Positions 26,487 to 38,039 of a DNA stretch of 64,000 bases are shown here, piece after piece; position 1 is the stretch's first letter, and every line of letters starts with the position of its first letter. Made by a program: the position numbers and the translations under genes. A model generated the notes under the pieces. The model had not been told where the DNA came from. It made no database searches and saw only the letters and a program-made list of their open reading frames with translations. This DNA is from Kitasatospora kifunensis (GTDB lineage: Bacteria; Actinomycetota; Actinomycetes; Streptomycetales; Streptomycetaceae), in NCBI RefSeq assembly GCF_014203855.1, contig NZ_JACHJV010000001.1:1364001-1428000 (forward strand). Reading direction: 5' to 3'.

Positions 26487-26560
26487 ATCAGTTCGATAAG
26501 CCCGAATGCCAGTTCTCAGCAACGGCGTTCGCCACCAACCCCCAAAGAGAGGGACACCCC

Positions 26561-27064
26561 ATGGCCCACTGTGATGTCGACTCCACCAGCCCGCCGCGCC
26601 GCCGTATCGGCGCCGTGGTCCTGGTGCTCACGGTCACCAGATCCGTACTGCTGGTCAAGCCGACCTACCGGGAGGGTTGGCAACTGCCCGGCGGTGGGGC
26701 CCACGAGGGCGAGCGGATCGCTGACGCTGCCGCCCGAGAGCTGAAGGAAGAAACCAGTCTGGTCCGCGAGATCACGCACCTCCTGGCAGTGGATCAGGTT
26801 CCCGCCAGCGCCGACCGCACCGCCGCCGAAGGCCTCAACGTGGTCTGCGACGGCGGGACGCTGACGGCCGGCGAGGCGGAGACGGTCGCGATCCCGGAGA
26901 GCGCCTCTGACGAGCTGTCCGACATCAAGTGGATCCCGCTGGATCGACTCGGCCGGTTCACCGAGCCGTACCAGGAGCGGCGCATCCGGCAGGCGTACGC
27001 GGCCGTCCAACTCGGGTCAGGGCTGCCGCTGTTGGATCACGGCCACCCGACAGGAGAACGGTAA
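26561..27064 (+). CDS. Nudix hydrolase, copy 1 (altered Nudix box)
   Basis: 167 aa, ATG at 26561. The Nudix box reads GGAHEGERIADAAARELKEE then TSL: the usual Gly near the end of GX5EX7REUXEEXGU is Ser here, while the paralogue at 32963 has TGL. The catalytic REUXEE glutamates are kept. Nudix enzymes hydrolyse nucleoside diphosphates linked to other groups; the substrate is unknown. Followed by a one-base-overlapping small gene (TAATG), as in copy 2. Confidence 0.88.
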   Translation: MAHCDVDSTSPPRRRIGAVVLVLTVTRSVLLVKPTYREGWQLPGGGAHEGERIADAAARELKEETSLVREITHLLAVDQVPASADRTAAEGLNVVCDGGTLTAGEAETVAIPESASDELSDIKWIPLDRLGRFTEPYQERRIRQAYAAVQLGSGLPLLDHGHPTGER

Positions 27065-27249
27065 TGGCCGAGACTCCCAAGGCCCCTACCCTCCCCTGCC
27101 CGCACTGCGATGAGCTGGACACCCGGCAGCAGACGGCCGAAGCGGCGCACGACAGAAGCGCCCTGGTGGACGTCCGCGTACTGACCCGGCAGCACGCGCG
27201 TCTCGACCGGTGCGAACGCGCCCGTGCCGCGGTCCGTTCCTACGCGTGA
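27064..27249 (+). CDS. Small CPHC-motif protein, copy 1
   Basis: 61 aa, start overlapping the Nudix stop. Begins LPCPHCDELDTRQ and ends RQHARLDRCERARAAVRSYA; the CPHC plus a later Cys could bind metal. Copy 2 lacks 21 central codons in frame, so this middle part is dispensable or was inserted. No family recognised. Confidence 0.6.
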   Translation: MAETPKAPTLPCPHCDELDTRQQTAEAAHDRSALVDVRVLTRQHARLDRCERARAAVRSYA

Positions 27250-27280
27250 GCATGATGCCGGCGCGGGGGGTGGCCCCTGC

Positions 27281-27626
27281 CTACGATCCGTCAGTTCGGC
27301 CAATCAGTGGAGTCACTACGGTTGCCACGAGCTGGTGGGCGTAGGAGGCGTCGAGCCCATCCGGGCGGAAGAGGATGCGGTACATCAGGGGGGCAACGAC
27401 ATGGTCGATGACCGTTTCCGTGTCGGGTGCGTCCTCGCCGCGTTCGGCTGCGCGGGTGAGGATGACGTCGATCTGCTCGGCAGCGTAGGCGGAGCACCGG
27501 CCGGCGTTGCTGCCGTCCGGGTCGCCGAGCAGGGCATCGCGGATGTAGGCGCGGCCTGCGGGTGAGGCCATCTCGTCGAAGAACTGCTCGGCCCAGGCGG
27601 TCAGGTCGGATGCCAGGTCACCGATG
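27281..27626 (-). pseudogene. TetR-family regulator, C-terminal remnant
   Basis: Nearly identical to the last ~115 codons of the intact TetR gene at 33622-34200 (DLTAWAEQFxDEMASPAGRAYIRDALLGD). Homology stops abruptly at 27626, removing the helix-turn-helix; beyond it lies an ATPase fragment on the other strand. Confidence 0.9.
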
Positions 27627-27735
27627 ACGTGGCCCTGCTGGTCAGTGAACTGCTCACCAACGCGTTCACCTACAGCAACGGCCAGCCAGTCACCCTCGGC
27701 CTGAACGCCAGCCGCAGCGAGCACACGCTGACCCT
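27627..27735 (+). pseudogene. Fragment of an HATPase-type regulator
   Basis: Encodes DVALLVSELLTNAFTYSNG, the N-box helix of an anti-sigma-type ATPase, then about 15 further residues. Both ends are cut by other gene fragments. Confidence 0.65.
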
Positions 27736-31069
<3,334 letters not shown>

Positions 31070-31309
31070 GCGGCGCTGTCGCTGAGTAAAGCCACCGAAA
31101 GTACAGCTCGATCGAGACTGGCGACCCCGGATAGATCACGGACAAGCAGGGTCTGGCCAACGTGATGGCTACCTAAGTGGTCGGCCCCGGAAGTCCTTCG
31201 GGGGTTGACCACGAGGCTGGACCAGGGTGCCGTGGTAGGGCTGGCCCCAGGACGGATACACCCGCTGGCCGGGCGGTGGCCGAGCGCGGTCGTCACTAAC
31301 GTCTGCGAC

Positions 31310-32575
31310 ATGAAAACCGTTGTTCCCACCGGCAATTCGCGCTCCCTAATCCATCGGCTCAGGGCTCTGGCAGTCCTGCTCGGCCTAGCGTTAGCCGCTA
31401 CGACGCTGCCGGCCGGTACCGCGTCGGCGGCCACGGTGGCCCAGAGCGATCGCGGACAGTTGGTGTCCGCGCGGCAGGTGAGCACACTGGCGACGAAGCA
31501 GGACGTCGCCGCGGCACTGGCCGCTGTCGGATTCGACACGGGCACGGTCCGGTTCGGGGTGGACGCCTACCAACTCGTCTATCGCACCGTGGACCCCGAG
31601 GGTCGGCCCACCACCGCCAGCGGACTGCTGGTGCTCCCCCGTAGCCGCGAACACGAACTGCGGACAGTCTCGTTCGCCCACGGCACGGCCAGCTACCGCT
31701 ACGATGCGCCGTCCTCCATGACCAAGGTCGGATTCGTGTCCGCACCCGCCATCACCTACGCGTCCGCTGGGTTTGCCGCTGTCGCCCCGGACTACCTCGG
31801 CCTCGGCGCCGGTCCCGGGCCCCACCCGTGGATGGACGTGCCCTCCGAGACGACCGCCTCGTTGGACATGCTGCGGGCAACTCTCGCCTTCGTTCCACGG
31901 ACCGGCCGGGCCCTTGGACACGGCGTGCTGGTCACCGGGTTCTCCCAGGGAGCCTCAGCGGCCATGGCACTCGCACGCACACTCCAAGCTGGTGGCGATC
32001 GATGGTTCCGGCTCGAAGCCGTCGCCCCGATCAGCGGCGCATACGACTTCCAGCACGCCGAACTGCCGGCGCTGCTCGACGGCTCCCTCGACCCAAAATC
32101 CAGCGTGCTGTACACCGCGTATCTGCTCGTCGCCTGGAATCGGCTGCACCACCTGTACGACTCACCGGGCGAAGTCTTCCAAGCCCCGTACGACAGCACC
32201 ATCGCGGCACTGTTCGACGGTTCACACACTGGTCAGCAGCTTCTCACGGGCACACCGAACACCCTCAGCGCATTGCTCACCTCACACGGCCTCGACATTC
32301 TGCGCCACCCGACCGGACCACTGGCCGCAGCCCTGCGGGTGACTGACAGCACGTGCGACTGGAGCCCCCGTGTCCCGGTCCGCCTGTACTACGCCCGTGC
32401 GGACGAGCAGGCGGCCAATGCCAACACCGACCATTGCGAGGCCGCCCTGCAATCACGCGGCGTGAACACGCCAGTCGTCAATCTCGGCAGCCCGGACTAC
32501 GAAGGATCCCGGCACCTGGGCTCCAACGTCGCGGGCACGGCTGCCATCGTCCGCTGGTTCAGCCAACTGCACTGA
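31310..32575 (+). CDS. Secreted alpha/beta-hydrolase (lipase-like)
   Basis: 421 aa. ATG 31310 gives a clear Sec signal peptide: Arg-rich start, hydrophobic LAVLLGLALAATTLPAG, cleavage near TASA-ATV. Mature part has SFAHGTASY (oxyanion region), APDYLGLGAG, nucleophile elbow GFSQGASAA, and a late His in YEGSRHLGSN. Resembles secretory lipase or esterase families acting on acyl esters outside the cell. TAACGT lies 7 nt before ATG, suggesting a leaderless transcript; a good terminator follows. Confidence 0.85.
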   Translation: MKTVVPTGNSRSLIHRLRALAVLLGLALAATTLPAGTASAATVAQSDRGQLVSARQVSTLATKQDVAAALAAVGFDTGTVRFGVDAYQLVYRTVDPEGRPTTASGLLVLPRSREHELRTVSFAHGTASYRYDAPSSMTKVGFVSAPAITYASAGFAAVAPDYLGLGAGPGPHPWMDVPSETTASLDMLRATLAFVPRTGRALGHGVLVTGFSQGASAAMALARTLQAGGDRWFRLEAVAPISGAYDFQHAELPALLDGSLDPKSSVLYTAYLLVAWNRLHHLYDSPGEVFQAPYDSTIAALFDGSHTGQQLLTGTPNTLSALLTSHGLDILRHPTGPLAAALRVTDSTCDWSPRVPVRLYYARADEQAANANTDHCEAALQSRGVNTPVVNLGSPDYEGSRHLGSNVAGTAAIVRWFSQLH

Positions 32576-32580
32576 ACCAC

Positions 32581-32614
32581 GCCGACGCGCCCCGCACCTA
32601 CGGGGCGCGTCGGC
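32581..32614 (+). terminator. Terminator: 14-bp perfect stem, 6-nt loop
   Basis: GCCGACGCGCCCCG and its exact complement around CACCTA, 5 nt after the hydrolase stop. Confidence 0.88.
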
Positions 32615-32689
32615 TGCTTGATCAACCGGCGAGGCGGAACAAGGCACCACACAGCGCCGGGTCCGGAGTCAATCCCCGAAGGGCCCCGA

Positions 32690-32845
32690 GCCCGACGCAC
32701 CCGCGAGCGCCACGCCGCCGTCCGCGCGCTGATGGGCAGGGGGCATGGGGCACAGCCAGATCGTCTCCGAGCTGCATCTGGACCCGAAGACGGTGCGGAA
32801 GTTCATGAGGGCCGCTACTGCGGAGGAGCCGATCGGCGCGGGGCC
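32690..32845 (+). pseudogene. ISL3-like transposase, helix-turn-helix fragment with frameshift
   Basis: TRERHAAVRALMGRGHG in one frame continues as HSQIVSELHLDPKTVRKFMRAATAEEPIG in another. This matches the N-terminal HTH (RxRHxxVxxLxxxG...LxLDxKTVRKFxRAA) of ISL3-family transposases frequent in Streptomyces. Both the rest of the transposase and the IS ends are missing. It stops about 7 nt before the 1.1-kb duplicated block. Confidence 0.65.
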
Positions 32846-32962
32846 CTCGGGCGCCGAGTGCATCCAGCTGCCGGACTCGTCGTAAATCGGTTCGAGAATC
32901 TCGAACGCCAGTTAGCAGAAACGGTGTTCGTCACCAACCCCCAAGGAGAAGGGACACCCGCC

Positions 32963-33466
32963 ATGGCTCACTGTGACGTCGACTCCAGCAGCCCGCCGCG
33001 CCGCCGGATCGGCGCCGTGGTCCTGGTGCTCACGGTCACCAGGTCCGTACTGCTGGTCAAGCCGACCTACCGGGAGGGTTGGCAGCTGCCCGGCGGTGGG
33101 GCTCACGAAGGGGAGCGGATCGCTGACGCCGCCGCCCGGGAGCTGAGGGAAGAAACCGGCCTGGTCCGCGAGATCACGCACCTCCTGGCAGTGGATCAGG
33201 TCCCTGCCAGCGCCAACTTCGCCTCCGCCGAAGGCTTCAACGTGGTCTGCGACGGCGGGACGTTGACGGCCGGCGAGGCGGAGACGGTCGCGATCCCGGA
33301 GAGTGCGTCCGACGAGCTGTCCGACATCAAGTGGATCCCGCTGGATCAGCTCAGTCGCTTTACCCAGCCGTACCAGGAGCGGCACATCCGGCAGGCGTAC
33401 GCGGCCGTCCAACTCGGGGCAGGGTTGCCGCTGTTGGATCACGGCCACCCGACAGGAGCGCAGTAA
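32963..33466 (+). CDS. Nudix hydrolase, copy 2 (canonical box)
   Basis: 167 aa, ATG at 32963 with CAAGGAGAAGG upstream. The Nudix box GAHEGERIADAAARELREE followed by TGL is complete, unlike copy 1. Elsewhere the two proteins differ at only about 15 positions. Likely the active paralogue; substrate unknown. Overlaps the following small gene by one base. Confidence 0.9.
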   Translation: MAHCDVDSSSPPRRRIGAVVLVLTVTRSVLLVKPTYREGWQLPGGGAHEGERIADAAARELREETGLVREITHLLAVDQVPASANFASAEGFNVVCDGGTLTAGEAETVAIPESASDELSDIKWIPLDQLSRFTQPYQERHIRQAYAAVQLGAGLPLLDHGHPTGAQ

Positions 33467-33588
33467 TGGCCGAGGCTCCCAAGGCCCCTGCTCCCCCGTG
33501 CCCGCACTGCGATGAGCTGGACACCCGGCAGCACGCGCGGCTCGACCGGTGCGAGCGGGCCCGCGCCGTCGTCCGTTCCTACGCGTGA
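33466..33588 (+). CDS. Small CPHC-motif protein, copy 2
   Basis: 40 aa (APPCPHCDELDTRQHARLDR and a short tail). Same ends as the 61-aa copy at 27064 but with 21 internal codons absent; the repeated TRQ at both edges of that stretch suggests slippage between short repeats. Function unknown. Confidence 0.6.
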   Translation: MAEAPKAPAPPCPHCDELDTRQHARLDRCERARAVVRSYA

Positions 33589-33621
33589 GCTTGATGCCAG
33601 CGCGGGGGGGGTGGCCCCTGC

Positions 33622-34200
33622 CTACGATCCGTCAGTTCGGCCAATCAGTGGAGTCACCGCGGTTGCCACGAGCCAGTGGGCGTAGGAGGCGTCGAGCCCA
33701 TCCGGGCGGAAGAGGATGCGGTACATCAGGGGGGCGACGACATGGTCGATGACCGTTTCGGTGTCGGGTGCGTCCTCGCCGCGTTCGGCTGCGCGGGTGA
33801 GGATGACGTCGATCTGCTCGGCGGCGTAGGCGGAGCACCGGCCGGCGTTGCTGCCGTCCGGGTCGCCGAGCAGGGCGTCGCGGATGTAGGCGCGGCCTGC
33901 GGGTGAGGCCATCTCGTCGAGGAACTGCTCGGCCCAGGCGGTCAGGTCGGATGTCAGGTCACCGATGTCCTTGGGCGCCGTGTCCGGGCGCAGGTGCTCG
34001 ACCGCCACGTCCGACATCAGTTCTTGTAGGTCTCCCCAGCGGCGGTAGATCGTCGACGGCGTGACGCCCGCACGCTGGGCGACCATCGGTACGGTCAGGG
34101 CGTCCCGGCCCACTTCCGATTCGAGTTCGCGCACGGCGGCGTGCACCGATGCCTGGACTCGGGCGCTGCGCCCGCCGGGGCGCGCCATCTGGCGGCTCAT
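33622..34200 (-). CDS. TetR-family transcriptional regulator
   Basis: 192 aa, ATG at 34200. N-terminal helix-turn-helix LTVPMVAQRAGVTPSTIYRRWGDLQELMSD (about residues 36-65) and a TetR_C-type ligand domain. A 25-bp motif containing GCAAA-GTG-TTTGC lies 9 nt upstream of its ATG and is repeated twice between the amidase and hydrolase genes at 36 kb, so it probably represses itself and those genes in response to an unknown small molecule. A truncated copy is at 27281. Confidence 0.92.
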   Translation of the reverse strand: MSRQMARPGGRSARVQASVHAAVRELESEVGRDALTVPMVAQRAGVTPSTIYRRWGDLQELMSDVAVEHLRPDTAPKDIGDLTSDLTAWAEQFLDEMASPAGRAYIRDALLGDPDGSNAGRCSAYAAEQIDVILTRAAERGEDAPDTETVIDHVVAPLMYRILFRPDGLDASYAHWLVATAVTPLIGRTDGS

Positions 34201-34208
34201 GGCACCAG

Positions 34209-34233
34209 CTTAAAGCAAAGTGTTTGCGTCTAG
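34209..34233. promoter_or_regulatory. Candidate TetR operator O1
   Basis: CTTAAAGCAAAG...GCGTCTAG with the dyad GCAAA-GTG-TTTGC (34215-34227); 20 of 25 bases match O2 at 36024 and 18 of 25 match O3 at 35978. AT-rich against its surroundings. Confidence 0.75.
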
Positions 34234-34333
34234 AGGGTGTGGATGCCTGCCTCCGAAGCGAGTCGGAACCGAACGGAGCCGGGGAGCGGGCCCGGCGGCC
34301 CGGCGGCTCGCTCCCCCGGGCCCACACTCTCGC

Positions 34334-35737
34334 TCAGGCCACCGGCGCGAGGTCGCGGGCGGGTTGGGTCTGCTCGTAGGCGTGACCGACCCGCAGCAGC
34401 GTGCTTTCCCCGAGGGGGCGGCCGAGGAGTTGCATGCCTATCGGCAGGCCCGCCGTGTCGAGGCCGACCGGAACGGACAGGGACGGCACGCCGGTGATGT
34501 TGGCCGGGGCCGAGAGGCGTACGTAGGCATCGGAGACACCTTCGACTGTGCCGTCGGGCCAGGTGACCGTCTCCTGGCCGGCCGCTGCCGCCGTCATCGG
34601 GACCGTCGGGGCGGCGATGACGTCGACCTCGTCCAGCAGGCCGGCCCAGGCCTGCCGCATCAGGGTCCGGGAGCGCTGGGCGCGCAGGTAGTCCCCGGCC
34701 GTCATCAGCTCGCCGGCCTCAAGGAGGATCCGGACGTCCGCCTGGTACAGCTCGGGAACCGTGCGAAGCGTCTGCTCGTGGTAGGCGGTGGCCTCCGGCA
34801 CCATCAGGCCCCACTGGGTGGCCTGGATGTAGCGCGTCATCGGAATCTCCACCTCGACGAGCCGCGCGCCGAGGGCCTGCAGCTGGTCGATGGCGTGCCG
34901 CACGGCGGCTTCCACCTCTGCGTCGACGTGGTCGAAGTAGTAGTTGCTCGGCACGCCGACGCGCAGCCCGGCCAGGTCCACACCCGCACCCGCACCCGCA
35001 CCCGGCCGGTAGTCCACGGCGGGGGTGGCCAGCGAGGCGGGGTCACGCGGGTCGTGCCCGGTCAGTGCGGCCAGGACCAGGGCCGCGTCCTGGACGGTAC
35101 GGGTGATCGGGCCCACGTGGTCCAACGACCAGGACAGGGACGTGACACCGTGGCGGGGGACGAGACCGTAGGTCGGCTTGAGGCCGACGACCCCGTTGAG
35201 CGCGGCGGGCACCCGGATCGATCCGCCGGTGTCGGTGCCCAGGCTGAAGGTCGCGGCGCCTGCGGCGACGGCGACGGCGGACCCGCCGCTCGAGCCGCCG
35301 GCGACCCGGCCACGGTCCCAGGCGTTGCTGGTCTGCGGGGTGGTCAGACCATAGGCGAACTCGTGGGTGTGCGTCTTGCCGAGCAGGACCGCACCGGCTG
35401 CCGTCAGGCGTGCGGCGACGGTGCTGTCGGCCTCCGCGCGGTGGCCCGTGCGCACCCTGGAGCTGGCTGAGGTCGCCACACCGGCGACGTTGATCAAGTC
35501 CTTCAGCCCCATGGGGATGCCGTGCAGCGGACCCCGGAGGCGGCCGGCCGCGGCCTCGTTCGCGGCCTCGTGGGCTTCCCGGCGGGCCTGCTCGGCCGTG
35601 ACGGTGACGTAGGCCTGAAGGTTCGGCTCCACCTTCTCGATGCGGTCGAGGACGGAGTCCACCAGCTCTACGGGGGACAGCTGCCGTGCCCGGATCGCGT
35701 CAGCGGCTGCGGCGAGGGAGAGCTCATACGGCTGCAT
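34334..35737 (-). CDS. Amidase-signature family hydrolase
   Basis: 467 aa; ATG 35737 has GAGAGGAGAGG upstream. Amidase signature with the Ser-cisSer-Lys triad: Lys in GLKDLINVAG, cis-Ser and nucleophile in GGSSGGSAVAVAAG and GTDTGGSIRVPAALNG. Relatives include GatA, AtzF/AtzE-type and aryl amidases; it hydrolyses an amide or urea-like bond. Overlaps by 14 nt with the upstream AtzG-like gene, pointing to a two-subunit AtzE/AtzG-like enzyme. Likely controlled by the TetR protein encoded downstream on the same strand. Confidence 0.9.
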   Translation of the reverse strand: MQPYELSLAAAADAIRARQLSPVELVDSVLDRIEKVEPNLQAYVTVTAEQARREAHEAANEAAAGRLRGPLHGIPMGLKDLINVAGVATSASSRVRTGHRAEADSTVAARLTAAGAVLLGKTHTHEFAYGLTTPQTSNAWDRGRVAGGSSGGSAVAVAAGAATFSLGTDTGGSIRVPAALNGVVGLKPTYGLVPRHGVTSLSWSLDHVGPITRTVQDAALVLAALTGHDPRDPASLATPAVDYRPGAGAGAGVDLAGLRVGVPSNYYFDHVDAEVEAAVRHAIDQLQALGARLVEVEIPMTRYIQATQWGLMVPEATAYHEQTLRTVPELYQADVRILLEAGELMTAGDYLRAQRSRTLMRQAWAGLLDEVDVIAAPTVPMTAAAAGQETVTWPDGTVEGVSDAYVRLSAPANITGVPSLSVPVGLDTAGLPIGMQLLGRPLGESTLLRVGHAYEQTQPARDLAPVA

Positions 35738-35933
35738 GGTGCCTCTCCTCTCCGGCGTGGTAGGCGAAGGCGGGCGGGGTGTCCCCGAAGTCGAGTTCCC
35801 GCAGGAGAGCGACGACGGAATGGATGTGGTTGGCGGTGGCCGCGACCGCGTCGTGGCGGTCGACCGGCAGCGGGAGTCCGCCACGGACGGCCCAGCGGGC
35901 CGCCTCCGGCGGAGTGAGTTCATCGGCGGACAC
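35724..35933 (-). CDS. AtzG-like small subunit of the amidase
   Basis: 69 aa, GTG at 35933 with AGGAGA 7 nt upstream. A short helical protein (RGGLPLPVDRHDAVAATANHIHSVVALLRELDF) resembling AtzG/DUF4089, which stabilises amidase AtzE by a GatC-like wrap. Coding overlap with the amidase gene fits coupled synthesis of the two subunits. Confidence 0.7.
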   Translation of the reverse strand: MSADELTPPEAARWAVRGGLPLPVDRHDAVAATANHIHSVVALLRELDFGDTPPAFAYHAGEERHHAAV

Positions 35934-35977
35934 GGATCTGTCTCCTGATCAGCTGGAGCGGCGGAAGCCCTCGCACA

Positions 35978-36002
35978 GCAAAAGCTAAGAGTTTGCGTTA
36001 AG
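35978..36002. promoter_or_regulatory. Candidate TetR operator O3
   Basis: GCAAAAGCTAAG then AGTTTGCGTTAAG; the right half matches O1 best. 45 nt upstream of the AtzG-like gene. Confidence 0.65.
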
Positions 36003-36023
36003 TGACTGTAGGGCCTACGGTGA

Positions 36024-36048
36024 CTTAAAGCAAATGAATTGCGTTTAG
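36024..36048. promoter_or_regulatory. Candidate TetR operator O2
   Basis: CTTAAAGCAAATG...TTGCGTTTAG with dyad GCAA-N5-TTGC; 20 of 25 bases equal O1. About 75 nt before the metallo-hydrolase gene. Confidence 0.75.
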
Positions 36049-36122
36049 CGCCGAGGGTGCTTGCGACCAGGGCTGCGCCGACCACCTCCCACCAGAACGA
36101 CGACCGCAGGAGAGAAAAGACC

Positions 36123-37028
36123 ATGAAGACCCCGCCATCCACCGCCACTCCCTCCTGGACCGTGGGCGACGTCACCGTTCACCGCGTCGACGAGGTCGCA
36201 CTGCCGCCCGCGACCGGACCCTGGCTGCTGCCCAGTGCCACCGCGGACGTGGTCTCCCAACACGATTGGCTGCGCCCGGACTTCGCCGACCACGACGGCA
36301 TCCTGCGCCTCGACAGCCACAGCTTCGCGTTCACCGTGGGCGGGCTGCGCGTCCTCGTCGACACCGGCATCGGCAACGGAAAGGAGCGGGCCAACCCCGC
36401 CTGGCACAACCTGCAGACGGACTTCCTCGAACGCCTTGCCGCCGCCGGCTTCTCCCCGGACTCCGTGGACCTGGTGATCCTCACCCACCTGCACGCCGAC
36501 CACGTGGGCTGGAACACCCGGGAGACGAACGGCGAGTGGGTCACCACCTTCCCCAACGCCCGTTACCTCACCTCCCGCATCGAGCGGGAGTTCTGGGCCA
36601 CCTACGAGATGGACGAGCCGCGCAAGCAGATGTTCCGCGACTCCGTGATCCCGGTCGAGGAGGCGGGGCTGCTCGACCTCGTCGACGTTCCGGAAGAGGG
36701 CATCGAGATCGCCCCGGGCCTACGCCTCATCTCCACGCCCGGCCACACCCCCGGCCACATCGCCGTCGAGCTGACCAGCCGGGGCGAGACGGCACTCATC
36801 ACCGGCGACTGCATCCACCACCCGGTCCAGCTCGCCGAGCCCGCGATCGGCGCCTGCGTCGACATCGACCCGGCGCGGTCGCAGGCCTCGCGCCGCAAGC
36901 TGCTCAACTCCGTGGCCGACACGGACACCCTCCTGCTCGGTACTCACTTCGCACCGCCCACCGCCGGCCGCGTGATCACTCAAGGGGACGCCTACCGCCT
37001 CTCGCCGGTCCCCGCCGAATCGCACTGA
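36123..37028 (+). CDS. Metallo-beta-lactamase-fold hydrolase (lactonase-like)
   Basis: 301 aa, ATG with GCAGGAG upstream. Zinc motif HLHADHVGW (HxHxDH), later His in STPGHTPGHIAV, Asp in ITGDCIHHP and final His in GTHFAPP complete the two-zinc site. Sequence style fits N-acyl-homoserine-lactonase/AttM-like or methyl-parathion-hydrolase-like groups; the true substrate is unknown. Divergent from the amidase pair with two operator-like sites between, so a joint catabolic or detoxifying function under TetR is inferred. Confidence 0.88.
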   Translation: MKTPPSTATPSWTVGDVTVHRVDEVALPPATGPWLLPSATADVVSQHDWLRPDFADHDGILRLDSHSFAFTVGGLRVLVDTGIGNGKERANPAWHNLQTDFLERLAAAGFSPDSVDLVILTHLHADHVGWNTRETNGEWVTTFPNARYLTSRIEREFWATYEMDEPRKQMFRDSVIPVEEAGLLDLVDVPEEGIEIAPGLRLISTPGHTPGHIAVELTSRGETALITGDCIHHPVQLAEPAIGACVDIDPARSQASRRKLLNSVADTDTLLLGTHFAPPTAGRVITQGDAYRLSPVPAESH

Positions 37029-37173
37029 CCTCACCGTGACTCCCAACCGATGGCGGCTACCCGAGACGTCGGCCTACCGGCCGGATGACCCGCCAGGCAG
37101 TCACGGCGGACAGCCCACGTCAGCGCGATCGCGCCGATGGCCGGTCAACGCCGGTGCCCCTCACCACCGATAC

Positions 37174-37212
37174 GCCACGGCCCCGACCGCTTGCTGCGGT
37201 CGGGGCCGTGGC
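37174..37212. terminator. Terminator: 17-bp perfect stem, 5-nt loop
   Basis: GCCACGGCCCCGACCGC and its exact complement around TTGCT, between the metallo-hydrolase gene and the convergent small gene at 37228; probably bidirectional. Confidence 0.9.
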
Positions 37213-37227
37213 GATGACGAGGGCCCC

Positions 37228-37323
37228 CTAGCGGGACGGACGCCAGAATTCGGGTAGCTGGTCCAGACGGACCTGACGCTCGCCTCTTGGGGGGACGAGC
37301 CAGGCGAACAGCTTCTTGAGCAT
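37228..37323 (-). CDS. 31-aa small protein with strong ribosome-binding site
   Basis: MLKKLFAWLVPPRGERQVRL followed by DQLPEFWRPSR. The ATG has AAAGGAGG 5 nt upstream, the best ribosome site in the window, and a 17-bp terminator starts 15 nt after its stop, so it looks like a complete one-gene unit. The N-terminal nine residues are amphipathic/hydrophobic, the rest basic with aromatic and Pro residues. It could be a membrane-associated small regulatory protein or a peptide precursor; no modification enzymes are adjacent. Not recognised. Confidence 0.65.
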   Translation of the reverse strand: MLKKLFAWLVPPRGERQVRLDQLPEFWRPSR

Positions 37324-37487
37324 CGTAACCTCCTTTCATCGCGAACATGTCATGCATATGGCTACACCATGCACATGAACGAATCCACTGGGTGAGGCGA
37401 ATAGGGACGGGATCCGGCCAAAGAATGGCCGAGGAGGCGCACTTGCCACTTGACACCGGCCCAGCCGTACCGACACCCAAACGACGA

Positions 37488-37553
37488 CGACGACGGCGCC
37501 GCACGGCGCGAGACCCTCCCCTGTGGGACCTCGCCCGTACGGCGCCGTCGTCG
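37488..37553 (-). terminator. Long imperfect hairpin after the cupin gene
   Basis: CGACGACGGCGCCG pairs exactly with CGGCGCCGTCGTCG, and further inside GCGAG pairs with CTCGC. Lies 19 nt past the cupin stop. Confidence 0.8.
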
Positions 37554-37571
37554 ACCGGCCCCGCTACCCGG

Positions 37572-37910
37572 CTAGCCGACCGGGATGTTGATGCCGAGCA
37601 TCCGGGCCCCGCTCTCGGTGCGCGGCCGGTGCGAACTGCCCGGCGCGAACACCACGTACGAGCCGGGGCCCAGCCTGCGCTCGCCCTCGATGACCTCGCC
37701 GCTGAGCACGTAGTAGCGCTCCTCCCCCTCGTGCCGGTCCAGTTGCGGCCACTCGGTCCCCGGCGCGAAATCGATCACCCAGCCACCGGCCAGCGAAGTC
37801 TTCGGCAGGTTGCGCCGCGTGATGCCGGGCACCACCTCGCTGGCTTCGACCTCGTCCACCTGGATGAACTCGACCAGGTCCTGCCGCTCACTGCTCTGTC
37901 GCTCACTCAT
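37572..37910 (-). CDS. Cupin-domain protein
   Basis: 112 aa. Single conserved beta-barrel: APGTEWPQLDRHEGEERYYVLSGEVIEGERR with metal ligands H and E, then LGPGSYVVFAPGSSHRPRTESG with the second His. Similar to the cupin_7/ChrR-like small sensors or isomerases; substrate unknown. Monocistronic, ending at its own hairpin. Confidence 0.85.
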   Translation of the reverse strand: MSERQSSERQDLVEFIQVDEVEASEVVPGITRRNLPKTSLAGGWVIDFAPGTEWPQLDRHEGEERYYVLSGEVIEGERRLGPGSYVVFAPGSSHRPRTESGARMLGINIPVG

Positions 37911-38039
37911 GGGCCCATCCTGGCCGGAAGCGGTTCCGCCGCCCCAGTGTCTGAAAAGACACCATCAGGTACTTTCCTGCCAGAGCGGCCGAGCGAGCAG
38001 GGCGGTCGCCGACGGCGCCGACCGGTCAGCCGTCAGCCG

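Larger units (their letters stand above)
26453..27626. repeat. 1.1-kb duplicated block, copy 1
   Basis: Matches 32852-33967 in the same orientation: 3' end of the small gene, Nudix gene, small CPHC gene and TetR 3' part. Includes a 63-nt stretch in the small gene absent from copy 2. Confidence 0.93.
32852..33967. repeat. 1.1-kb duplicated block, copy 2
   Basis: Partner of 26453-27626. Its left end carries the last codons (ECIQLPDSS) of the small PPGGG-EW gene; its right end continues into the complete TetR gene. Confidence 0.93.

Noticed and set aside
34234..34333. Small frame between tetR operator and amidase end
   Set aside because: No start with a ribosome site and Gly/Arg/Pro-biased translation.
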